Assembly (NCBI GenBank): GCA_963824705.1
Contig: CAWGQE010000003.1
Coordinates: 1,364,001 to 1,428,000 of the forward strand
Direction: 5' to 3'
Origin: VRUE01 sp963824705
GTDB taxonomy: Bacteria > Actinomycetota > Thermoleophilia > Solirubrobacterales > 70-9
Length of the DNA stretch: 64,000 bases
Part shown: positions 57,358 to 64,000 of the stretch, piece by piece
Numbering within the stretch: the stretch's first letter is position 1
Layout of the letters: every line of letters starts with the position of its first letter
Position numbers and translations under genes: made by a program
Notes under the pieces: generated by a model
The model's input: only the letters and a program-made list of their open reading frames with translations
Database searches by the model: none
What the model was told of the DNA's origin: nothing

Positions 57358-58023
57358 CTACAACAGCTTCTCGAGGCCGACCGTGAAGCGGTCGGACAGG
57401 TCGGCGACCCGGCGCACGGCCAGGACGACGCCGGGCATGAACGAGACGCGGTCGATCGAGTCGTGGCGGATCGAGAGCGTCTGGCCCTCGCCGCCGAAGA
57501 TCACTTCCTGGTGGGCGACCAAGCCCGGCAGCCGCACCGAGTGGATCGGCTGATGGACGTTGCCACCGGCGCCGTCGATCAGCGCCGCGGTCCGCTTCGC
57601 CGTTCCCGAAGGCGCGTCGAGCTTGCGGTCGTGGTGCAACTCGACGATCTCGCACTCGGGCATGTGCTTGGCGATCGCCTGGGACGCCTCCATCAGCAGC
57701 ACGGCTCCGATCGCGAAGTTGGGCGCGACGAAGCAGTTGGCGTCGCCGGCCTCGGCGGCGGCGCGAAGCACATCGAGGTCGAATCCGGTCGTGCCGAGGA
57801 CTACGTGCACCCCGGCGTCGAGGCAGGCCTTGGCGTTGTCGAGCGCCGTATCGGGCCGGCTGAAGTCGACGACGACGTCGACTTCGCCGAGCACGCTCTC
57901 CAGATCGACCCCGAGAGCCGGGTCGGCCTTGGCCGCGAGCTCCATGCCGTCCGCCGCCTCGACCGCGGCGCAGACCGTGCTCCCCATCCTCCCGGCAGCA
58001 CCGGAGACGCCGACGCGGATCAT
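57358..58023 (-). CDS. dapB: 4-Hydroxy-tetrahydrodipicolinate reductase
   Basis: The NAD(P)H-dependent second step to diaminopimelate. It is 221 aa, short but within the actinobacterial range. The nucleotide motif is GVSGAAGRMG (5-14), the catalytic ELHHDRKLDAPSGT spans 128-141. Its ATG overlaps the M16 peptidase stop in ATGA (58020-58023). Confidence 0.95.
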   Translation of the reverse strand: MIRVGVSGAAGRMGSTVCAAVEAADGMELAAKADPALGVDLESVLGEVDVVVDFSRPDTALDNAKACLDAGVHVVLGTTGFDLDVLRAAAEAGDANCFVAPNFAIGAVLLMEASQAIAKHMPECEIVELHHDRKLDAPSGTAKRTAALIDGAGGNVHQPIHSVRLPGLVAHQEVIFGGEGQTLSIRHDSIDRVSFMPGVVLAVRRVADLSDRFTVGLEKLL

Positions 58024-59291
58024 GCCGTTGCCAGCGTCTCGCTAACGGGAGCCAGCGCCTTGCGGAAGCAGTCCTCGTCGCGGCCCACGCAGGCGGCCGA
58101 GAGTCGGTCTGCGCCGTAGAGCTCGCCAGCCAGCTCGCTCAGCTCCTCGACGCTCACCGCGTCGACTTTGGCCAGCATCGAGTCGAGGCTTTCGATCGGC
58201 AGGTTGAAGAGCGTCGAGCGTGAGATCCGCGACATCCGCGCCGCGGTCGACTCCGAGGAGAGCACGAGGCGCCCCTTGACGTTCTCCTTCGCCCGGGCCA
58301 GCTCGTCGGCCGAGACCGGCTCAGAGCGCAGCCGCTCCAGCTCGGCGCCGATGACCGCGCACGCCTCCTCGACGTTGTCCTCACGGGTGCCGACGTAGGT
58401 CGCGACCATGCCGGAATCGGTGTACTGCTCGTTGTAGGAGCCCACCGAGTAGGCGAGACCGCGCTTCTCGCGCACCTCGCGAAAGAGGCGCGAGGAGGTC
58501 GACCCGCCGAAGATCGAGTCGAGCACCGCGAGCCCGTAGCGGCGCTCGTCCTCGCGGACGATCCCGGTCGCGCCGAAGCAGATGTGGTACTGCTCGGTGT
58601 CCTTCGGATAGAAGCGCAGCCGCGCGGCACCGTCGGTGGAAACCGCTTGGGACCCGTTCTCGCCGCTCGGCGGCGAGACGAGGCGCTCGGCCAGGGCGAC
58701 GATTTTCTCGTGGTCGAGGTGGCCGGCGGCGCCGACCACAACGTGCGGGCCGGTGTAGCGACCCCTGCGGTAGGCCTCGATGTCGGGAACCGGGATCGAG
58801 GAGATCACCTCGGCCTCGCCCAGGACTCGCCGGCCCAGCGGGTGCTCGCCGAACACGGCCCCGGCGAGGATGTCGTGGACGCGATCCTGGGGCTCGTCCT
58901 CGTACATCGCGATCTCCTCGAGCACCACGTCCCGCTCGGAGTCGATGTCCGGATAGGTGGGCGCCAGCAGCATCTCCGCGAGGAGATCGAAGACCTCGTC
59001 GGTGTGCTCGTCGAGAAAGCGGGCGTGCAGGTGGGTGGTCTCCTTGCCGGTAGCCGCGTTGACCGAGGCGCCGAGCCCGTCGAAGAGCTCGGAGATCTCG
59101 ATCGCCGAGTAGCGCGCGGTGCCCTTGAACAGCAGGTGCTCGAGGAAGTGCGAGACGCCGGCCTGGGCCAGCGTCTCGTTCCTCGAGCCGGTGCGAACCC
59201 AGAGCCCGAGCGCCACGGAGCGGACCGAGGGAACCTCCTCGGTCACGACCCGGGCGCCCGAGCCGAGCTCGGTTAGCCGCGCAGCGCTCAA
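58020..59291 (-). CDS. M16-family zinc peptidase
   Basis: A 423-aa inverzincin, similar to the peptidase regularly found between pnp and dapB. HFLEH (48-52) gives the HxxEH zinc site, with the third ligand Glu in the ERDVVLEEIAMYEDEP region. The C-terminal half is the second, non-catalytic M16 domain (GGSTSSRLFREVREKRGLAYSV). The substrate is unknown. It is 3 bp after the pnp stop. Confidence 0.93.
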   Translation of the reverse strand: MSAARLTELGSGARVVTEEVPSVRSVALGLWVRTGSRNETLAQAGVSHFLEHLLFKGTARYSAIEISELFDGLGASVNAATGKETTHLHARFLDEHTDEVFDLLAEMLLAPTYPDIDSERDVVLEEIAMYEDEPQDRVHDILAGAVFGEHPLGRRVLGEAEVISSIPVPDIEAYRRGRYTGPHVVVGAAGHLDHEKIVALAERLVSPPSGENGSQAVSTDGAARLRFYPKDTEQYHICFGATGIVREDERRYGLAVLDSIFGGSTSSRLFREVREKRGLAYSVGSYNEQYTDSGMVATYVGTREDNVEEACAVIGAELERLRSEPVSADELARAKENVKGRLVLSSESTAARMSRISRSTLFNLPIESLDSMLAKVDAVSVEELSELAGELYGADRLSAACVGRDEDCFRKALAPVSETLATA

Positions 59292-59294
59292 GGG

Positions 59295-61541
59295 CTAGCT
59301 GCGACGCTCGCGCTCGCGCCGGCGACCGCCGTCTCCACCGCCCCGGCCACCGCGATCGCGGTCGCCACCGTTACGGCGTGGGCCACCGTCGCCGGAACCG
59401 ACCTCAGCCAGCTCCTCGGCGGTTTTACCGGCCACCGACGGGTCGTCGGAGAGCCGCAGGCCGATGCGACCGCGCTCGCGGTCGACCTCGACCACGGTGA
59501 CGTCGATCACGTCGCCCGAGCTGAGCACGTCGTCGACCGAGTCGACCCTCTCCCCCGGCTTCACGTTGGAGATGTGCAGCAGGCCGTCGGTGCCCTTGAC
59601 CAGCTCGACGAAGGCGCCGAAGGCGGTCGTCTTGACGACTTTGGCGGCGTTGTATCGATCGCCGATCTCCGCCTCCTTGGTCATCGATTCGATTCGTGCA
59701 ACACAGGCTTCGACCAGTTCGCCGGTCGGAGCGTAGATCCGGATCGTGCCGTCGTCCTCGACGTCGATTTCGGCTTCGAACTCCTCGCAGAGGGCGCGGA
59801 TCGTTTCGCCGCCTTTGCCGATCACGGCGCCGATCTTCTCCTGATCGATCTTGATCGCCTCGATCCGCGGCGCGTGCTTGGAGAGCGTCTCCCGCGGTCC
59901 GTCGATCGCCTCGGCCATCTTGCCGAGAATGAACTGGCGGCCCTTGTTGGCCTGCTCCAGCGCGTCGGTGAGGATCTCGAAGGTGACGCCGGTGATCTTG
60001 ATGTCCATCTGCAGCGCGGTGATCCCGTCCGCGGTGCCGGCGACCTTGAAGTCCATGTCGCCGAGGTGGTCCTCAACGCCGGCGATGTCGGTGAGGACGA
60101 TGTAGTCGTCGCCCTCCTTGATCAGGCCCATCGCGACGCCGGCGACCGGTGCGCTGACTGGAACGCCCGCCGCCTGCAGCGCCATCGAAGAGGCGCAGAC
60201 CGAGCCCATCGACGAGGAGCCGTTGGACTCCAGCGTCTCCGAGACGACCCGGATCACGTAGGGGAAGTCCTCTTCGCCGGGGATCGTGGCGACCAGAGCA
60301 CGCTCGGCGAGAGCGCCGTGGCCGATGTCGCGCCGCTTCGGGCCGCGCATGAAGCCGGCCTCCCCGACCGAGAAGGGCGGGAAGTTGTAGTGGTGCCAGA
60401 ATTTCTTCGACGTCTCCAAACCGAGGGTGTCGATCCGCATGTCCATGCGGGTCGTGCCCAGCGCGGCGTTGGAGAGGATCTGGGTCTCACCGCGGGTGAA
60501 CAGGGCAGAGCCGTGCACGCGGGGGGAAACGTCGACCTCACACTCGATCGGCCGGATCTCGTCCTGAGCGCGACCGTCGGGGCGTTTCTTGTCGACGGCG
60601 ATCGCCTTGCGGATCGTGTCCTTCTCGATCGAGCCGAAGGCGGCCTTGACCTCGGCCACACGCTTCTCGTCGGTCTCTCCGTCGTCGGACTCGGGTGCAT
60701 ACTTGGCGACGACCTCGTCCTTGACGTTGTCGATCGCCTCGTAGCGCTCGAGCTTGCCCTCGGTGGCGATCGCGTCGATCAAAGCTTGGCCGTGGGAGGA
60801 GCGGATATTGCTAATCAGGCCCTCGTCGATCTTGGGGGCCTCGACCTCGATCTTCTCCTTACCGGCCTTCTCCTGCAGCTCCTCGATCGTGGCGACGATC
60901 TTCTTGATCTCAGAATGTGCGATGTCGAGTGCGTCGAGGATCTCCTGCTCGGTGACCCCGCTGGCGCCGGCCTCGACCATGAGGATGGCCTCCTTGGTGC
61001 CGGCGACGATCAGGTCGAGATCGAGCTCGGCGTGGTCCTCCTCGGAGGGGTTGACGACGAAATCGCCGTCGAGCTTGCCGATCCGCACCGCGCCGACGTG
61101 GTCGGCGACGGGAACCGGCGAGATCGCCAGCGCCGCCGAAGCGCCGTTCATGGCGAGGATGTCGTAGGGGTGGACTTGGTCGACCGACATCGGGATCGCG
61201 ACCAGCTGGGTCTCGTAGTGCCAGCCCTTGGGGAAGAGCGGCCGGATCGGCCGGTCGATCATGCGCGCGGTCAGCGTCGCCTTCTCACTCGATTTGCCCT
61301 CGCGACGGAAGAACGAGCCGGGGATTTTGCCCGCGGCGTACATGCGCTCCTCGATGTCGACGGTGAGGGGAAGGAAGTCCACGTCGCGCAGGCTGCCGAC
61401 GGTTGCGGTGCACAGGACCATGGTGTCGCCGGCCTGGACCACGACCGCGCCGCCCGCCTGCTTCGCGAGTTTTCCGGTCTCGAAGGAAATCTGGCTGTCG
61501 CCGATATCCGCCGAGACGCGGGTTACGTCAAACATGCTCAT
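59295..61541 (-). CDS. pnp: Polynucleotide phosphorylase
   Basis: A phosphorolytic 3'-5' RNA exonuclease, trimer. It is 748 aa: two RNase PH domains, a KH domain (AVIGKGGETIRAL, about 574-586) and an S1 domain (about 640-700; KGTDGLLHISNV). The C-terminus is an Arg/Gly-rich tail likely to bind RNA. A strong Shine-Dalgarno GGAGG lies before ATG 61541. A GGCCG/CGGCC hairpin abuts it and could be an autoregulatory target. Two redox genes separate it from rpsO. Confidence 0.97.
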   Translation of the reverse strand: MSMFDVTRVSADIGDSQISFETGKLAKQAGGAVVVQAGDTMVLCTATVGSLRDVDFLPLTVDIEERMYAAGKIPGSFFRREGKSSEKATLTARMIDRPIRPLFPKGWHYETQLVAIPMSVDQVHPYDILAMNGASAALAISPVPVADHVGAVRIGKLDGDFVVNPSEEDHAELDLDLIVAGTKEAILMVEAGASGVTEQEILDALDIAHSEIKKIVATIEELQEKAGKEKIEVEAPKIDEGLISNIRSSHGQALIDAIATEGKLERYEAIDNVKDEVVAKYAPESDDGETDEKRVAEVKAAFGSIEKDTIRKAIAVDKKRPDGRAQDEIRPIECEVDVSPRVHGSALFTRGETQILSNAALGTTRMDMRIDTLGLETSKKFWHHYNFPPFSVGEAGFMRGPKRRDIGHGALAERALVATIPGEEDFPYVIRVVSETLESNGSSSMGSVCASSMALQAAGVPVSAPVAGVAMGLIKEGDDYIVLTDIAGVEDHLGDMDFKVAGTADGITALQMDIKITGVTFEILTDALEQANKGRQFILGKMAEAIDGPRETLSKHAPRIEAIKIDQEKIGAVIGKGGETIRALCEEFEAEIDVEDDGTIRIYAPTGELVEACVARIESMTKEAEIGDRYNAAKVVKTTAFGAFVELVKGTDGLLHISNVKPGERVDSVDDVLSSGDVIDVTVVEVDRERGRIGLRLSDDPSVAGKTAEELAEVGSGDGGPRRNGGDRDRGGRGGGDGGRRRERERRS

Positions 61542-61604
61542 TTAGTTTTCCTACCTCCGGCCGCCCGGATGACGGCCATCTGCATTCAGAACTCTCGTTC
61601 TCTT

Positions 61605-62027
61605 TCAGCTGGGAGAGTACATGGCCGGCGTCCCCATGACACCGGCGCGGATGCCGGACTCGAAGTCGCGCCGGACCCGAGCGCCGACTTCATCCGTCCG
61701 CCGGTCGGCCTCGAAGCGCCGCAGGTCGAGTTCGAGCCGCTCCGCCCGCTCCCAGAGGTGCGGATCGTCGACCCGTCCACGGTCGGCGTAGAGCAAATCG
61801 ACCATCTCGAAGAACCGCCCTTGCCTCCCGGCGGCCTCGGCGGCAGCGTGCAGGGCGGGTGCCCTTGGGTGCTTGCTCCCCACCGGAAAGTGACGGAAGA
61901 CGACGCTCGCGCGTCGCTCGCAAATCTCCTGCCAAGCCGCCGCGCAGTGCGGGCAACCAAGGTCGGCGTAGACGATCAAGGTCTCCCCCTCGCCGCGCAC
62001 GTGGTCCTCCGGACCGACCGGGGGCAC
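61605..62027 (-). CDS. DsbA-like thioredoxin-fold protein, C-terminally truncated
   Basis: A 140-aa protein beginning VPPVGPEDHVRGEG with the CPHC active site (25-28), matching cytoplasmic DsbA/FrnE-like proteins of actinobacteria. It ends at GVMGTPAMYSPS: the conserved cis-Pro (GTP) is immediately followed by a stop, so the last beta strands and helix of the fold are missing. A recent frameshift, a shortened variant or a decaying gene are all possible. GTG start, 16 bp after the peroxiredoxin stop. Confidence 0.75.
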   Translation of the reverse strand: MPPVGPEDHVRGEGETLIVYADLGCPHCAAAWQEICERRASVVFRHFPVGSKHPRAPALHAAAEAAGRQGRFFEMVDLLYADRGRVDDPHLWERAERLELDLRRFEADRRTDEVGARVRRDFESGIRAGVMGTPAMYSPS

Positions 62028-62043
62028 GGCGGCGCTGGTCAGC

Positions 62044-62511
62044 TCAGGCGTCAGACCCGACGGTCTCCAGGGCGTCGAAGATCAAGTTGGCGCCCGGGAT
62101 CTCCAGCGGCGTCGGCGACTCGTGCACCCAGGCGACCGTTCCCTCCTCGTCGACGAGGACGAGCGAGCGGTTGGCGTGTCCCGTCTGCTCGATGTAGGCG
62201 CCGTAGGCGCGAGCCACCTCGCCCTTTGGCTCGAAGTCGGCGAGCAGCGGCGTGTCGATCCCCAGCTTCTCCTGAAAGGCTTTGTGGGCGAAGCCGTGGT
62301 CGACGCTGATCCCGACCAGCTCGACCCCCTGCTCGGCGATCTGGGGCTTGACCTCCTGGTAGATCGAGAGCTGGTCCGAGCAGACCGGGCTGAAGTCGAG
62401 CGGGTAGAAGACGAGCATGACCTTGCGCCCGCGGTAGTCCGAGAGCGAGACCTCCTCGCCGTCCTGATTGCGGAGAGTGAACTCGGGGGCCGGCTCGCCG
62501 GCGGCGATCAT
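62044..62511 (-). CDS. 1-Cys peroxiredoxin (AhpE/Bcp-like)
   Basis: A 155-aa thiol peroxidase. The peroxidatic Cys is C44 in YPLDFSPVCSDQL and is the only cysteine, so it is a 1-Cys enzyme needing an external thiol, like mycobacterial AhpE. Its start overlaps the rpsO stop in ATGA (62508-62511). The adjacent DsbA-like protein may once have been its reductant. Confidence 0.92.
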   Translation of the reverse strand: MIAAGEPAPEFTLRNQDGEEVSLSDYRGRKVMLVFYPLDFSPVCSDQLSIYQEVKPQIAEQGVELVGISVDHGFAHKAFQEKLGIDTPLLADFEPKGEVARAYGAYIEQTGHANRSLVLVDEEGTVAWVHESPTPLEIPGANLIFDALETVGSDA

Positions 62512-62777
62512 CGGCGCAGGCCGAGATCGGCGACCAGGGCGCGGTAGCGCTCGAGGTCGGTGCGCTCGAGGTAGCGGAGCATGCGGCGGCGCTTGCCGAC
62601 CAGCATCAGCAGGCCGCGGCGCGAGTGGTGGTCCTTGGCGTGTCCACGGAGGTGCTCGGTGAGCTCGTTGATCCGCTCGGTGAGCAGCGCGACCTGGACC
62701 TCGGCAGAGCCGGTGTCGCCGTCAGCGCGGCCGTACTTTCCGATCAACTCGGTCTTCTTCTCCTTGGCAAGGCTCAT
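62508..62777 (-). CDS. rpsO: 30S ribosomal protein S15
   Basis: An 89-aa small-subunit protein binding the central domain of 16S rRNA. TGSAEVQVALLTERI and LRGHAKDHHSRRGLLMLVGKRRRML are hallmark segments. It overlaps ribF by 4 bp (ATGA) and the peroxiredoxin by 4 bp. Confidence 0.98.
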   Translation of the reverse strand: MSLAKEKKTELIGKYGRADGDTGSAEVQVALLTERINELTEHLRGHAKDHHSRRGLLMLVGKRRRMLRYLERTDLERYRALVADLGLRR

Positions 62778-63667
62778 GATGCGCCGGTGAAGCTAGCACA
62801 GACCCGCTTCGCGTCCTCGACGTCGATCCGCATCTGGGCGATCAGCTCCTCGACGCTGGGGAAGCGCTTCTCACCGCGCAGCCTCTCGACGAAGGCGACG
62901 CGCAGGGTGCGCCCATAGAGGTCTTCGTTGCGGTCGATCAAGTAAGTCTCGATCAGCACGCCCCGACCGCTCTCGAAGGTCGGCCGCACACCGACGTTGA
63001 CGGCGGCGGGAACCCCGTCGGCAAAGGCCGCGAAGACGCCATGTCCCGGGATCAGCAAGCGGTCGTCGGGGACGATGTTGGCGGTCGGGAAGCCGAGCTC
63101 GCGACCGCGCTGGTCGCCCTCGACGACGGTACCCTCGACCATGAAGGGGGCGCCGAGGCAGTGCCGCGCGCCCTCCATGTCGCCCGCGGCCACCAAGGCC
63201 CTGATTCGAGTCGAGGAGACCGTCTCGCCGTCGACCTCGACCAGCGGCACCACCCGGGTCTCGAACTCGGTGCGGGCGGCAAGCATCGCCGGGTCTCCCT
63301 TGGCTTTGGCGCCGAAACGGAAGTTCTCCCCCACCGAGACCCGCTCGGCGCCGAGTCGCTCGATCAGAACCCGCTCGATGAACTCCTCGGCGGAGAGCGT
63401 CGCGAAATCATGGTCGAAGGGAATGACGACCAGCTCGCGCACCCCGAGACCCTCGATCACGTCGCGCTTGACTCCGAAGGGCATGATCAATTTCGGCAAC
63501 GCCGCCGGATGGATCACCTCGAGTGGATGCGGATCGAAGGTGAGCACCGTGTCGGCTCCCTCGATCACCGCCTGATGACCGCGGTGCACGCCGTCGAAGG
63601 TGCCGATCGCGACGTGCCGAGGGCGCGGTTTCGCCTCGGGCAGGCTGGTGACGACGATGTTGGCCAC
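62774..63667 (-). CDS. ribF: Riboflavin kinase/FMN adenylyltransferase
   Basis: A bifunctional enzyme making FMN and FAD. It is 297 aa. The N-terminal nucleotidyltransferase has HVAIGTFDGVHRGHQ and VGENFRFG; the C-terminal kinase domain has GDQRGRELGFPTANI. The GTG start overlaps the truB stop in TAGTG. It supplies flavin to many enzymes encoded in this window. Confidence 0.96.
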   Translation of the reverse strand: MANIVVTSLPEAKPRPRHVAIGTFDGVHRGHQAVIEGADTVLTFDPHPLEVIHPAALPKLIMPFGVKRDVIEGLGVRELVVIPFDHDFATLSAEEFIERVLIERLGAERVSVGENFRFGAKAKGDPAMLAARTEFETRVVPLVEVDGETVSSTRIRALVAAGDMEGARHCLGAPFMVEGTVVEGDQRGRELGFPTANIVPDDRLLIPGHGVFAAFADGVPAAVNVGVRPTFESGRGVLIETYLIDRNEDLYGRTLRVAFVERLRGEKRFPSVEELIAQMRIDVEDAKRVCASFTGAS

Positions 63668-64000
63668 TATCTCATCGCCTCCGCCGCGGCGGGGATCAAC
63701 TCGCCGATGCGCTCGACACCGACCTCTTCGCCCGCGTTCTCGACCCTGAAGGGGCCGATCGCGGTGCGGCGCAGCTCGGAGCAGTAGGCATCGCCGAGGG
63801 TCTCGACCAGAGTGCGCACATAGGTCCCACTGGAGCACTCGATCTCATAGCTGGCGCTCTCAACGTCGTGCTCGATCAGCTCGGCGCGGTAGATCTCGAC
63901 GTCGCGCGGTGGGGTTGGGACCGTCTCGCCCCGGTGGGCCTTGCGATAGAGCCGCTCGCCGCCGACTCGCACAGCCGAGGTCATCGGCACATGTTGGCGC
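63667..64000 (-). CDS. truB: tRNA pseudouridine-55 synthase, C-terminal part
   Basis: A partial gene: the 5' end lies beyond the window. The visible 110 residues hold the C-terminal part of the catalytic domain and the PUA-like end: MTSAVRVGGERLYRKAHRGE, IECSSGTYVRTLVETLGDAY and LRRTAIGPFRVENA. Position before ribF-rpsO matches the usual truB-ribF-rpsO order. Confidence 0.93.
   Translation of the reverse strand, partial: RQHVPMTSAVRVGGERLYRKAHRGETVPTPPRDVEIYRAELIEHDVESASYEIECSSGTYVRTLVETLGDAYCSELRRTAIGPFRVENAGEEVGVERIGELIPAAAEAMR

Overview
The window is very GC-rich throughout, with dense gene packing, 1-8 bp start/stop overlaps, frequent GTG/TTG starts and several apparently leaderless genes. 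The gene set (GatCAB plus GltX, a mycobacterial-type SerC, menaquinone as quinone, RNase J, no outer-membrane genes) points to an actinobacterium. I infer the Thermoleophilia/Solirubrobacterales from the overall style and the extracytoplasmic proteins; no rRNA marker is present to prove it.

Layout: 354-20513 is a long biosynthetic block. Read on the minus strand it is a dispersed branched-chain amino acid and serine set (sulfoquinovose-synthase-like gene, ilvB, ilvN, menF, menE, ilvC, serC, serA, quinone oxidoreductase, RTX-type secreted protein, leuA). Between ilvN and ilvC lies the plus-strand menB-menA-menC-menD run, so five of the early menaquinone steps sit beside the ilv genes. The leuA leader carries a 19-codon leucine-rich peptide. 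20558-24887 is a surface-glycosylation island: two paralogous GT-C membrane transferases, a DUF2304-GT2 polyprenyl-phosphate sugar synthase and a small secreted protein. 24839-27930 holds a secreted aldose dehydrogenase, a zinc-ribbon membrane protein and a type II NADH dehydrogenase. 28225-31383 is gatC-gatA-gatB.

31563-43809 contains a GMC oxidoreductase, folD, pcrA, an rrf2-cysK-cysE cysteine operon, two convergent LuxR-HTH regulators (a receiver lacking its phospho-acceptor, and an HDOD-HTH fusion), and divergent gltX/nfo whose start codons overlap in one CATG. 43877-49783 holds a lower-GC cupin between copies of a repeat, an acyl-CoA dehydrogenase, a Cys-rich protein and dnaE. 49881-50963 is a SIR2-like/DUF4917 gene behind an AT-rich upstream region. 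51125-53256 is a two-component system. 53343-64000 is the conserved truB-ribF-rpsO-pnp-M16 peptidase-dapB-dapA-rnj neighbourhood, interrupted by a peroxiredoxin, a truncated DsbA-like protein and an amidase.

The most unusual signals are not proteins. One is a leucine attenuator in which the leucine codons are perfectly complementary to the leuA Shine-Dalgarno. The other is a set of long intergenic hairpin elements. Two of them share an 88-nt core but have unrelated 27-bp arms that stay self-complementary. Another hairpin type occurs both between genes and in frame inside a glycosyltransferase gene.
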